From: DASSUW01 sp036257565
GTDB taxonomy: Bacteria; Actinomycetota; Thermoleophilia; Solirubrobacterales; Solirubrobacteraceae
Direction: 5' to 3'
DNA length: 64,000 nt
Assembly (NCBI GenBank): GCA_036257565.1
Contig: DATAFH010000085.1
Span: 83,784 to 147,783 of the forward strand
The first letter of the stretch is position 1. Each line of letters opens with the position of its first letter. The translations under genes and the position numbers were made by a program. This document shows, one piece after another, positions 20,805 through 28,986 of this stretch. The notes under the pieces were generated by a model. The model did no database searches, was not told the DNA's origin, and worked only from the letters and a program-made list of their open reading frames with translations.

Positions 20805-20846
20805 GGCGGGCCCCCGAGACTCGTCGGACTACCCTCGAGAGCTGCG

Positions 20847-23459
20847 ATGAGGGTGTTCGAGCGGATCGCGCGGGCGTCGGCTCGCCGGCCGGGCCGGGTG
20901 CTGGCGATCGTGGCGCTGCTGGCCGTCGCCGGCACCGTGCTCGCGCTGCGGCTGGAGCCGAGCGCGGCGACCGAGACGCTCGTCGGGCGCGGCGCGGACA
21001 CCTACGAGGCGACCGAGCGCTACCGGGAGCGGTTCGGCGACCACTCGGTGGTCGTGCTCGTGCGCGGCGAGCTCCCGGACATCCTGCTCACCTCCAACCT
21101 CGGGCGGCTGATCGGGCTCGAGGGGTGCCTCTCCGGCAACAAGCCCAGGGAGGAGGCCGCGCCGGGCGGGCCGGGCTCGCCGTGCGACCGGCTCGCGACG
21201 CTCAAGCCGGTCCAGGTCGTGTATGGGCCGGGGACGTTCGCGAACGCCTCGGCGGGAGAGATCCGGAGGCAGATCCAGGCGCAGTCGTCGGCCAAGGCGG
21301 CCGAGGCCGCGCGCGCCGCTCGGGCGGCGCGCAAGGTGGCCCGGGCGCAAGGTCGCTCCGTGGCCGAGCAGGAGCGCGCGGCCCGCTCGGCGCGCCAGCT
21401 CGTCTACGCGGGGTTCGTGCGCGACCTGCTGCAGATCAACCTGCGGTACGGGCTGGGACTGTCCGGGCTGCCCAGCGTCGACGACCCGAACTTCGTGTCG
21501 GCGCTGTACTTCGATCCGTCGCGCGGCGCGACGACGCCGAAGGCGCGGTTCGCCTACCTGCTGCCGTCGAGCGACTCCGCGGTCGTGCAGGTGCGGCTCA
21601 AGCCCGATCTCTCCGACGCGCAGCGGGCCGAGGCCGTCTCGCTCGTGCGCGAGGCGGTGCGCATGCCGGAGTGGGACATGAAGGGCGACGCGACCTACAC
21701 GGTGACCGGCGCGCCGGTGGTGGCTGAGGACCTGGCCGACGCGCTCGCGGGCTCGACGCTTCGGCTGCTTCTGATCGGGCTCGTGCTGATGGCGGTGGTG
21801 CTCCCGCTGGTCTTCCGGAGCCGGCTGCGGCTCGTACCGCTGGCTGTCGCGCTCGCCGCCGTGGCGGTCACGTTCGGCGGGATGAGCCTGGTGGGCGCGC
21901 CGCTCACCATGGCCTCGATCGCGGCGCTGCCGGTGCTGCTCGGGCTCGGTGTCGACTATGCGATCCAGTACCAGGCACGGGTGGAGGAGGAGGGCGGCGA
22001 CGCCCCGCGCGCGGCACGGGTGGCGGCGCCGGTGATCGCCACCGCGGCGCTGGCCACCGGGGCCGGCTTCCTCGCGCTGCTGCTGTCGCCGGTGCCGATG
22101 GTGCGCGGCTTCGGGCTGCTGCTGGTGGTGGGCATCGGCGTGGCGTTCGCGGCGGCGCTCACGGCGGGGACGGCGGCGCTGTCGCTCGGCGGGTCGCGCG
22201 GCCCGCGCGACGGGGCGCTGGCGCGCTCGCTGCGGGGTGCGGGCGAGCTGCTCGAGGGACCGGGGCGGGCGCTGGGCCGGCCGGTGCGCCGAGCCGGCGG
22301 CGCCGTGGTGCGGACGGCGCTGCAACGCCCCGGGCGGGTGCTCGCCGTGGGGCTGGCGATCGCGGCGGTCGGCTGGGCGGTCGACTCGCGCACCGAGGTC
22401 GTCTCCGACATCGAGCGGCTCGTGCCGCAGGACCTGCCGGCCGTCGAGGATCTGCACGCGCTGCAGGAGGCGACCGGCGTGGCCGGCGAGATCGACGTCG
22501 TGGTCGAGAGCGACGACCTCACCCAGCCCGCGGTCGTGCGGTGGATGCGCGACTACCAGACCGCCGTCCTGCGCCGGTACGGCTACACGGCCGAGCGGGG
22601 CTGCGAGCGGGCCGAGCTGTGCCCGGCGCTCTCGCTCTCCGACCTCTTCCGCAGCGAGCAGGCGGCCGGCGACCGCGAGCGGATCCGGTCGCTGCTCGAC
22701 GCCGTGCCGCCGTACTTCTCGCGCGCGGTCATCACCGAGGACCGCAGGACGGCCACGCTGGCGTTCGGCATCCGTTTGACCTCGCTCGAGCGCCAGCAGG
22801 AGATCATCGAGGACCTGCGCGACCGGCTCGATCCGCCGGCGGGGGTCACGGCCCGCCTTGCCGGCCTGCCGGTGCTCGCCGCGGAGGCCAACGCCAACCT
22901 CTCCGATCCGCTGCGGCGGCTGGCCACGCTGCTGCTCGGCCTCGTCGCCGTGCTGATCGTCCTGCTGCTGGTTCGCCGCCGGGGGAGCGGATCGTGGAGG
23001 ACGGCGTGGGCGCGGGCATGGGTCCCGCTCGTGCCGATCGCGCTCGCCACCGGCTGGTCCGCGCTCGTGCTGTGGCTGCTCGGCGTGCCGCTGAACCCGC
23101 TCTCAGCCGCCCTCGGCGCGCTCGTGCTCGCGATCTCGACCGAGTTCGCCGTGCTCCTCTCGGCTCGCTTCGAGGCCGAGCGGGCCGCCGGCCACGAGGC
23201 CGCCGAGGCGCTGCGGCGCACGTACCGGTCGACGGGCGCCGCGGTGCTCGCGTCGGGCGCGACGGCGATCGCCGGGTTCGCGGTGCTCGCGCTCTCGGAC
23301 GTGCGGATGCTGCGCGACTTCGGCCTCGTGACGGTCGTCGACCTCACGGTCTCGTTGCTCGGCGTGCTTGCCGTGCTGCCGGCGGTGCTCGTGCTGGCCG
23401 AGCGCCGGGCGGCCGTGCGGGCCGTCGACGCAGCGCCCGCGCCCGCCGTGCCCGCGTGA
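20847..23459 (+). CDS. RND/MMPL-family transporter
   Basis: 870-residue membrane transporter with the duplicated RND layout. Each half has one N-terminal helix, a large extracytoplasmic domain and a bundle of helices. The first bundle includes LPVLLGLGVDYAIQYQARVE (motif GxDY), the second LVLAISTEFAVLLSARFEAE. An Ala/Arg-rich coiled stretch (about 150-180) lies in the first external domain. HpnN/MMPL proteins export lipids, so its place directly after six MCE genes suggests work on the same lipid traffic. The next gene overlaps by four bases. Confidence 0.88.
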   Translation: MRVFERIARASARRPGRVLAIVALLAVAGTVLALRLEPSAATETLVGRGADTYEATERYRERFGDHSVVVLVRGELPDILLTSNLGRLIGLEGCLSGNKPREEAAPGGPGSPCDRLATLKPVQVVYGPGTFANASAGEIRRQIQAQSSAKAAEAARAARAARKVARAQGRSVAEQERAARSARQLVYAGFVRDLLQINLRYGLGLSGLPSVDDPNFVSALYFDPSRGATTPKARFAYLLPSSDSAVVQVRLKPDLSDAQRAEAVSLVREAVRMPEWDMKGDATYTVTGAPVVAEDLADALAGSTLRLLLIGLVLMAVVLPLVFRSRLRLVPLAVALAAVAVTFGGMSLVGAPLTMASIAALPVLLGLGVDYAIQYQARVEEEGGDAPRAARVAAPVIATAALATGAGFLALLLSPVPMVRGFGLLLVVGIGVAFAAALTAGTAALSLGGSRGPRDGALARSLRGAGELLEGPGRALGRPVRRAGGAVVRTALQRPGRVLAVGLAIAAVGWAVDSRTEVVSDIERLVPQDLPAVEDLHALQEATGVAGEIDVVVESDDLTQPAVVRWMRDYQTAVLRRYGYTAERGCERAELCPALSLSDLFRSEQAAGDRERIRSLLDAVPPYFSRAVITEDRRTATLAFGIRLTSLERQQEIIEDLRDRLDPPAGVTARLAGLPVLAAEANANLSDPLRRLATLLLGLVAVLIVLLLVRRRGSGSWRTAWARAWVPLVPIALATGWSALVLWLLGVPLNPLSAALGALVLAISTEFAVLLSARFEAERAAGHEAAEALRRTYRSTGAAVLASGATAIAGFAVLALSDVRMLRDFGLVTVVDLTVSLLGVLAVLPAVLVLAERRAAVRAVDAAPAPAVPA

Positions 23460-24022
23460 GGCGGCCGGGGCTGATCGTCGGCGTCCTGGCCCTCGCCGCC
23501 ATCGCCTACATCTCGTACAACTCGCTGCGCACCGAGGGGCCGGGATCGCGCGGCGTGGCCGTGGGCCGCGAGATGCCCGCCTTCGCGGCCCCGCTCGCGC
23601 TGTCGGCACTGGACGGCGACGCGAACCTGTCCGAGCGGGCATGCACGGTCCGCGGGCCGGACATCCTCAACGTCTGCGAGCTGGCCGAGCGCGGGCCGGT
23701 CGTGCTCGGCTTCTTCGCGGAGCCGGCGGATCGCTGCGACGACCAGATCGACGTGCTCGACTCACTGCGCCCGCGGTTCCCGGACGTGCAGTTCGCGGCG
23801 GTCGCGATCCGTGGCGATCGGGACGCGCTGCGCCGCCGCGTGCGCGAGCGCGGCTGGCGCCTCCCGATCGGCCACGACCGCGACGGCGCGGTCGCCAACG
23901 CGTACGCGGTCGCCATCTGCCCGGTCGTCACGCTGGCCGAGCGCGGCGGCACGGTGCGCCGGACGCTGCTCGGGAGCCAGGACGCCGCGGAGCTCGAGCT
24001 CGCGGTCCGAGGGCTCGAGTGA
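23456..24022 (+). CDS. Membrane-anchored thioredoxin-fold (redoxin-like) protein
   Basis: 188 residues. One N-terminal helix (LIVGVLALAAIAYISYNSL) is followed by a thioredoxin-like fold: GREMPAFAAPLALSALDGD, VVLGFFAEPADRCDDQIDVL, VQFAAVAIRGDRDALRRRV, and the cis-Pro region AICPVVTLAERGG. The usual CxxC is replaced by ADRCDDQ with a single cysteine, so it resembles the AhpC/TSA side more than TlpA. The start is GTG, overlapping the RND gene. Co-translation suggests a redox role at the envelope linked to the transporter (inference). Confidence 0.72.
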   Translation: MRRPGLIVGVLALAAIAYISYNSLRTEGPGSRGVAVGREMPAFAAPLALSALDGDANLSERACTVRGPDILNVCELAERGPVVLGFFAEPADRCDDQIDVLDSLRPRFPDVQFAAVAIRGDRDALRRRVRERGWRLPIGHDRDGAVANAYAVAICPVVTLAERGGTVRRTLLGSQDAAELELAVRGLE

Positions 24023-24609
24023 ACGACCTGCGGCGCGGTCTCGTGACACCGGCCGTCGCCGCCGAGCACCCGGGCCTGCGGCTGGTGTGGACGGAGGTCT
24101 CGGCGTCTCCGGCGCGCACGCCGCCGGAGCTGCGGGAGCGGCTGCGGGCGATGGCGGATCGGATGCACGGCGCGCACGCGATCGAGCTGCGTCGCCGCGA
24201 GGTGCCGCACCTGCACCGTGTCTTCTTCCGCCAGGTCGGCCTCGACCCGGACGTCATTCGTACGCCGGTCGAGGCCGTCGTCCTGCGCCGCATGAGCGAA
24301 GGCGGTCTGCGGCCCCAGGGCCTGATCCCGGACGCGCTCACCGTCGCGATCCTGGAGACCGGGGTGGGCGTCTGGGCGCTCGACGCGGACCGCGTCGTCG
24401 GGGCGCCCGAGCTGCGCGAGGACGGGCGGCTGGTGGTCGCCGACGAGGCGGGCCACCTCTGCGTCCTCTTCGACGACCCGCTCCCGCGGGCGGCGGTCGG
24501 CCGAAGCACCTCCCGCGTTGCCCTGGTCGCCGTCGCGGTCCCCGGCGTGCCCGAGGTGTTCGTCGAGGAGGCGCTCTGGATCGCCGCGGACATCCTGGCC
24601 GCGCGTTAG
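24019..24609 (+). CDS. B3/4-domain protein (PheRS-beta editing-domain-like)
   Basis: 196 residues. The stretch EVPHLHRVFFRQVGLDPDVI, then TPVEAVVLRRM, ILETGVGVWALDADRV and VVADEAGHLCVLFDDP match free-standing B3/4 domains related to the editing domain of phenylalanyl-tRNA synthetase beta. Such proteins may hydrolyse mischarged tRNAs or other aminoacyl compounds; the substrate here is unknown. GTG start overlaps the redoxin stop by four bases, so it is translated as the last gene of the Mce operon, an odd partner. Its stop overlaps the convergent dioxygenase gene. Confidence 0.75.
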   Translation: MNDLRRGLVTPAVAAEHPGLRLVWTEVSASPARTPPELRERLRAMADRMHGAHAIELRRREVPHLHRVFFRQVGLDPDVIRTPVEAVVLRRMSEGGLRPQGLIPDALTVAILETGVGVWALDADRVVGAPELREDGRLVVADEAGHLCVLFDDPLPRAAVGRSTSRVALVAVAVPGVPEVFVEEALWIAADILAAR

Positions 24610-25391
24610 CCGGCCGCAGCCTGCGTCGCCGCGAAGCGGGGCTCGGTGTGCGGGAGGTGGGTCGACCCGCGGGCGAGGATGTGGCGATCGTTGAGCCCGA
24701 CGCCGGTCGTGCGCGGGTCGTCGTCCCACGGGACGAAGGACCGGGCGTTGCAGTAGTGGGCCACGAACGCCCGCCGTGAGCGGGTCGCGCTGCGGTTCGC
24801 GTGCGAGCGGTGCAGGACGTGGCCGCCGAAGAACGCGGCGTCGCCCGGGTCGAGGATCGCGGGGACCTCGCGGCCGGCGTAGCGGGCGGCGACCGGCGTG
24901 AGGCCGTTGCGGTCCTCATCCGGATCGTCGGCGCCGCTCACCGCGGCGATGTCGGCGAGATGGATGTCGCCGCCGTGGCCGTGGCTCTCGTCGGCGTCGG
25001 GGTACACCGGCTCGTTCTGGCTGCCGCTCGTGATCCACACGCAGCCGTTCTCCTCGTCCGCGCGGTCGAGGGCCACCCACGCGCCGATCAGCGTGTCCGG
25101 CTGGGTGATGATGTGGTACGAGTCCTGGTGGTAGCCCTGGCCGGGGCTCCCGGGGCCCTTGACGAAGAGCATCGTCTGCAGGGCGAGGACGTCGGGGCCG
25201 ACGAGGCCGGCGACGACGTCGACGAGAGCCGGATGCAGCATGTAGCGCTCGTGGATCTCCTCCTGCCGGTGCAGCATGTGCACGCGGAGCTGGTCGGCGT
25301 GCCGGGCTTCGATCCGGGCCGCGCGCTGGAGCGAGAGTTCACACCCCGCTCGTAGCGTGAGTCGCGCGTGAGGCGTCGAGCAGGGCGGCAA
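24606..25391 (-). CDS. Phytanoyl-CoA dioxygenase (PhyH) family protein, N-terminus probably missing
   Basis: Fe(II)/2-oxoglutarate oxygenase fold. The iron ligands are visible in QGYHQDSYH (HxD) and GGHVLHRSHANRS (distal His and Arg). The conserved run LALQTMLFVKGPGSPGQGYH, DRADEENGCVW and HYCNARS is intact. Family members start about 80-100 residues earlier, with a domain around FxxDGY; here similarity begins almost exactly where the upstream aminotransferase gene ends. The TTG at 25391 lies inside that gene, and GTG 25283 or ATG 25277 are alternatives. A 5' deletion that fused it to the aminotransferase gene is likely, so activity is uncertain. Confidence 0.7.
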   Translation of the reverse strand: MPPCSTPHARLTLRAGCELSLQRAARIEARHADQLRVHMLHRQEEIHERYMLHPALVDVVAGLVGPDVLALQTMLFVKGPGSPGQGYHQDSYHIITQPDTLIGAWVALDRADEENGCVWITSGSQNEPVYPDADESHGHGGDIHLADIAAVSGADDPDEDRNGLTPVAARYAGREVPAILDPGDAAFFGGHVLHRSHANRSATRSRRAFVAHYCNARSFVPWDDDPRTTGVGLNDRHILARGSTHLPHTEPRFAATQAAAG

Positions 25392-26457
25392 CGAGGCGGT
25401 CCGTGGCGGCGCCGTCGCGCAGCGCGACGCGCACGTGGCGCTCGTCGCCCCAGGCGTGCCCGGGAGTCACGAAGACCCGCTGGCCGGCGAGCCGCCGCGC
25501 GAGCGTCGCTCCGTCGTGCTCTTCCGAGGCCAGCCAGACGAGGTGCCCGTGCCCTCCGTCGAACGAGAACGGCGTGCCGCGCAGCGCCTTCGCGAGCCGG
25601 TCGCGCTCGCGGGCGGCGGTGGCCCGCCGGCGTCGCACGACCCCGTCACCCTGCGTCGCCGCCCACAGCATCGCGGCCTGGGCGGGCGCCGACACGCCGC
25701 CGGCCGGCGTGAGGCGATCGAGCAGCTCGACGTCGCCGGAGAGCGCGACTCCCGCCCGGAACCCGGCCATCGCATGTGCCTTCGAGAACGACCGCACGAC
25801 GAGCACCCGCTCGCGCGCGTCGATCAGCGCCGCCTGGGGCAGCTCGTCGGGCGCGAACTCCGCAAGCGCGCCGTCGACGACGAGCCAGGTGGAGCGGGGG
25901 AGGTCGTGGGCCAGGCGCAGCAGGGCGGCGGGGTCGACCGCTGCGCCAGTGGGGTCGTTCGGCGTGCAGAGGACGACCGCGCTCGCCCCCGCCCCGGCCA
26001 GCGCGGGCAGGTCGGCGGCCCCGTCACCGGCGAGTGGGACGGGGACGGGCGTCCCGCCCGCTTCGTGCACGAGCTTCGGCAGCGGGCCCCACCCCGGCCA
26101 GGCGATCGCGACCTCGCCGCGCACCGCGATCGCCCGGAACGCGGCGTGGAGCAGCTCGCCGGCCCCGTGGCCGGCCGCCACCTGCGCCGGCTCCACCCCG
26201 TGGCGGCGGGCGAGCGCCTCGCGCAGCGGCGTGTCGTCCGGATACGTGTTGACCGCCCGCCGCAGCGCGTAGGTGGCGGCGTTGACCGCCTCGGCGTCGG
26301 GCGGCTCGTACCAGCTCGCGGAGGCGAGGTCGAGCGGCGGCACCTCGGACAGCTCGCGGGCGCGCTCGGCGTCGCGGCGCTCGCGCAGCTCCCGGCTGAT
26401 CTCCTCCGGCGAGAGCTCTTCGAACTGGCGGTAGTAGTCGCGCAGGCGGCGGATCAC
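25339..26457 (-). CDS. PLP-dependent class I/II aminotransferase (HisC/CobD-like)
   Basis: 372 residues from the GTG at 26457, which overlaps the upstream stop. Fold-type I features are GHGAGELLHAAFRAI, TPNDPTGAAVD, WLVVDGALAEF and VVRSFSKAHAMAGFRAGVAL with the PLP lysine in SFSK. Closest in look to histidinol-phosphate aminotransferase or threonine-phosphate decarboxylase; no histidine or cobalamin genes are nearby, so the substrate is open. It is co-translated with a membrane protein and overlaps the truncated dioxygenase. Confidence 0.82.
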   Translation of the reverse strand: MIRRLRDYYRQFEELSPEEISRELRERRDAERARELSEVPPLDLASASWYEPPDAEAVNAATYALRRAVNTYPDDTPLREALARRHGVEPAQVAAGHGAGELLHAAFRAIAVRGEVAIAWPGWGPLPKLVHEAGGTPVPVPLAGDGAADLPALAGAGASAVVLCTPNDPTGAAVDPAALLRLAHDLPRSTWLVVDGALAEFAPDELPQAALIDARERVLVVRSFSKAHAMAGFRAGVALSGDVELLDRLTPAGGVSAPAQAAMLWAATQGDGVVRRRRATAARERDRLAKALRGTPFSFDGGHGHLVWLASEEHDGATLARRLAGQRVFVTPGHAWGDERHVRVALRDGAATDRLVAALLDASRATHATSGV

Positions 26458-26927
26458 TGCGGCGCCATCGTGGGGGCCGGCCCCTCGAGCACGACGAACC
26501 AGAGGAGGAACGCAAGCCCCGCGATCACCGCGGTCGCGGCGAAGATCCGCACGAGCATCCCCTCCCGCTGCTCGTGGCCGGCGGCCCGGCGTAGGATGCG
26601 CCAGGCGCGGTCGAACCGCGCGCAGAGCCCGAGCGTGACCATGAGCGTGGCGATCATGCCCGCGAACGCGGCGGCGATGCCGAGGCTCACCGAGCCCGTG
26701 AGGTAGTCGACCTGCGAGCCGACCCACAGCCACGCGACCGGCTGCGGCCCCCACAGGGTGAGGCACAGCACGACCTCGACGGCGAGCACGAGGACGGCCA
26801 GGCCCGCGTCCGCCCGCCGCCGCCCGGCGCCTCCCCGCTCCGTCGCCCCGCGGTACTTGAGCGGACCCGTGCCGGGCCGGCGGCCGATGAACAGGCCGCC
26901 CGTGTCGGTCGGGTCGTTGCGCGGCAT
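26454..26927 (-). CDS. Hypothetical membrane protein
   Basis: 157 residues from ATG 26927 (MPRNDPTDTGGLFIGRRPGT). The short N-terminal motif TGGLFIGRRPGTGPLKYRG is followed by three predicted helices (AGLAVLVLAVEVVLCLTLWG, TGSVSLGIAAAFAGMIATLM, FAATAVIAGLAFLLWFVVLE). I know the GLFxGRRPGT motif from unannotated actinobacterial proteins, without a function. The start could also be ATG 26942 or 26984. Confidence 0.65.
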   Translation of the reverse strand: MPRNDPTDTGGLFIGRRPGTGPLKYRGATERGGAGRRRADAGLAVLVLAVEVVLCLTLWGPQPVAWLWVGSQVDYLTGSVSLGIAAAFAGMIATLMVTLGLCARFDRAWRILRRAAGHEQREGMLVRIFAATAVIAGLAFLLWFVVLEGPAPTMAPQ

Positions 26928-26982
26928 CGCACGAGCGAGCATACGGCCCGGAAGCCGGTGGTACGCTGCCTCGAGCCGGCCC

Positions 26983-27480
26983 ATGGTGACCCCGGAGGAG
27001 ACCCGAGCGAGCCCGCCGACCGCATTCCAGCGGCGCGACGAGGGGGGGTCAGAGGCGTCCGAGCGGGCGGCGCGGCGGACGCTGCGCGAGCAGGTCGCCC
27101 GCCTCGAGCGCGAGCACGCCGCGATCGTCGCGGCCGCCTATCCGCGCCTCGACCCGGGGCCGCCGGCGCCGACGCTCGCCGGGCCTCGACTGCTCTCCCT
27201 GGGCGAGCTCGAGCGCGTCCGGGACGACCTCGCCGCCCGCACGGCCGACCTCCGGGCCGCCGTCGCAGCCCAGCAGGCCCGCCAGGCGGACGCCCGGCGC
27301 GAGCTCGAGCGGATGCTCTCCGACCCGCCCGGGCACCGCTGGTGCCGCCTGAGCAACGCGGACCTAGGGCTGCCCGGCTGCACCGCCTACCACGTCCGTC
27401 CGCGCGCCGGCCTGCTCGGCATGCTGATGGGCTGGTGGGAGGTCAAGGTCTCGTCCGGCTGCCCGTTACGCCGCCCTTGA
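26983..27480 (+). CDS. Coiled-coil hypothetical protein with conserved C-terminal module
   Basis: 165 residues. The middle (about 25-115) is charged heptad-like helix (ERAARRTLREQVARLEREHA; ELERVRDDLAARTADLRAAV). The end is a compact, probably conserved module: HRWCRLSNADLGLPGCTAYH, then RPRAGLLGMLMGWWEVKVSS, with three cysteines in all. No ribosome site is clear; TACGCT at 26962-26967 could be a -10 box. It is divergent from the membrane gene at 26927 and co-translated with the next gene. Confidence 0.6.
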   Translation: MVTPEETRASPPTAFQRRDEGGSEASERAARRTLREQVARLEREHAAIVAAAYPRLDPGPPAPTLAGPRLLSLGELERVRDDLAARTADLRAAVAAQQARQADARRELERMLSDPPGHRWCRLSNADLGLPGCTAYHVRPRAGLLGMLMGWWEVKVSSGCPLRRP

Positions 27481-27836
27481 CCGACGAGCGCCCGAAGGCG
27501 CCCTGGCACCCGTTCCCGCTCGTCGAGCTCGCGGTGCTGGCCGGCATCGTCCTGCTCATCCTGGGTCTGCTCGACTACGGCTCCGACCGCGGCCGGGCGA
27601 TGCTCGTCTGCGGGATGCTGCTCGGGTCGCTCGGCGGCCTCGACACCGCCCTGCGCGAGCACTTCGCCGGCTACCGCTCCCACACGACGGTCCTCGCCGG
27701 CCTCCCGGCCGTCACGCTCGCCGCGGTCCTGTACTTCGCCGGCGCCCCCTGGCCCGCCGTCGTGGCCGGCGCGGCGATCGCCTTCGCCGCCGCGCTCTTC
27801 CTGCTCGCCCGCGCGTACCGGCGCCGGGCCTACTGA
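27477..27836 (+). CDS. Small hypothetical membrane protein
   Basis: 119 residues, TTG start overlapping the previous stop (TTGA). Four predicted helices: FPLVELAVLAGIVLLILGLL, RAMLVCGMLLGSLGGLDTAL, TTVLAGLPAVTLAAVLYFAG and PAVVAGAAIAFAAALFLLAR. No motif points to a function. Coupling to the coiled-coil protein suggests that the two act together. Confidence 0.65.
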   Translation: MTDERPKAPWHPFPLVELAVLAGIVLLILGLLDYGSDRGRAMLVCGMLLGSLGGLDTALREHFAGYRSHTTVLAGLPAVTLAAVLYFAGAPWPAVVAGAAIAFAAALFLLARAYRRRAY

Positions 27837-27856
27837 GCCGACTAGTCTGCCGGGCC

Positions 27857-28303
27857 GTGTCCGAGCAGAAACGCATGCAGCTCCGCGGGCTGCACCACCT
27901 CACGGCGATCTCCGCCGACCTCGAGCGGACGATCGCGTTCTACCGCGACCTGCTCGGGCTCCCGATCGTGCACGACGCCCCGTCGGACGACGACCCCTCC
28001 ACGCGCCACGTCTGGTTCGGAGCGGTCGATGGCGGCCCCGGGACGCTGCTGAGCTTCATGGAGTACCCGGAGCTGCCGAAGGGGAGCGTGGGCACGGGAT
28101 CGACGCACCACTTCGCGCTGGTCGTCGACTCGGCCGAGGAGCAGGAGGCGTGGCGCGACTACCTGCGAGGCCACGGCGTCGAGTGCACCGACGTGTTCGA
28201 CCGCGGCTCGTTCCGGTCGATCTACCTGCGCGACCCCGACGGCCACATCGTCGAGATCGCCACCCGTGGACCGGGCTTCACCGGCGCCGGCGGGGCCGCC
28301 TGA
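27857..28303 (+). CDS. VOC-family (glyoxalase/ring-cleaving dioxygenase-like) protein
   Basis: 148 residues with the paired beta-alpha-beta-beta-beta modules of the vicinal oxygen chelate fold. Likely metal ligands are in LRGLHHLTAISAD, STHHFALVVD and DGHIVEIATRG. The first module is most like extradiol-dioxygenase-type VOC proteins (HLTAISADLERTIAFYRDLL). TAGTCT at 27844-27849 lies eight bases before the GTG, so the mRNA may be leaderless. Substrate unknown. Confidence 0.82.
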   Translation: MSEQKRMQLRGLHHLTAISADLERTIAFYRDLLGLPIVHDAPSDDDPSTRHVWFGAVDGGPGTLLSFMEYPELPKGSVGTGSTHHFALVVDSAEEQEAWRDYLRGHGVECTDVFDRGSFRSIYLRDPDGHIVEIATRGPGFTGAGGAA

Positions 28304-28337
28304 GCGGCCACTCCGCCGGCGCCGCGCCCATACCCTC

Positions 28338-28685
28338 CTAGCGGACCCAGGTGAGCTCGGGGACGGGGGCGGAATCGCCCTCCAGCAGGCGGGCCAGCTC
28401 GCGCCGCTGGCGATCGGTCATCGAGCCGATCGTCTTGGTCTCCGACATCGGGATGGCGGCGAGGAACCGCCGGCACCGCGTGCGCCCCCACCGGTGCTGG
28501 CTCATGAGCAGGTCGCCGATGTACATGCTCTCGGCCTCCCACGGGCACTCGAGAACGACCTCGGCCACCGGTGTCTCACCGTCCGACACCTGCCGCTTGA
28601 GCTCGGCCCGAGCCAGCCGAACCCGGTTGGCCTGCGCAAGCGCCCGCAGGTGTTGCGCGGCAGGAGCTGTCGCAGTTGCGTCCAT
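28338..28685 (-). CDS. Actinobacterial integration host factor-like DNA-binding protein (mIHF family)
   Basis: 115 residues. The first half is a basic helix (LRALAQANRVRLARAELKRQ); the second half has the S13-like helix-two-turn-helix (IGDLLMSQHRWGRTRCRRFL, then MSETKTIGSMTDRQRRELA), the plan of mIHF/sIHF nucleoid proteins that bend DNA. GGGGAGG lies five bases before the ATG. Compared with classical mIHF it has an extra C-terminal tail (EGDSAPVPELTWVR), and the helix loop has WGRTRC in place of the usual VGKVRA. It stands alone with a 300-base upstream region. Confidence 0.82.
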   Translation of the reverse strand: MDATATAPAAQHLRALAQANRVRLARAELKRQVSDGETPVAEVVLECPWEAESMYIGDLLMSQHRWGRTRCRRFLAAIPMSETKTIGSMTDRQRRELARLLEGDSAPVPELTWVR

Positions 28686-28874
28686 GGAACCTCCCCGCGG
28701 CGAAGCACGCCTCCCTCGGCGTATCGCCCTCTCGACGTTTGACGATCCTCGGCCGGAGCGACGTGACACGGGCGTGCGGGTACCCGGCGCCCGCTGGTCT
28801 TCGAGCGCCCCTCCAGGCTTGCCGCTTGCGATTCTGGTGTCCCGCCCGAAGCACCTCGCCTCGGCCGAGGCCGC

Positions 28875-28903
28875 AGGCTAGGAAACGGTTCAAGGATCTT
28901 CAA
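28875..28903 (-). promoter_or_regulatory. Candidate promoter for the IHF-like gene
   Basis: On the minus strand TTGAAG (28903-28898) and TAGCCT (28880-28875) are 17 bases apart, a standard housekeeping-sigma spacing. Transcription would start near 28868 and give a leader of about 180 bases before the IHF-like ATG at 28685. The 28686-28986 gap is AT-richer than its surroundings between about 28880 and 28985 and contains the palindrome CCTCGGCCGAGG near 28858; I see no gene in it. Confidence 0.5.
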
Positions 28904-28986
28904 CCGCATTTAAACGCGAATCCCCGCAAGAAGCGCGCGATTTCTCAAATTCACGATGACCGCGCGCCAGAGCCGAAAATGTGGTA

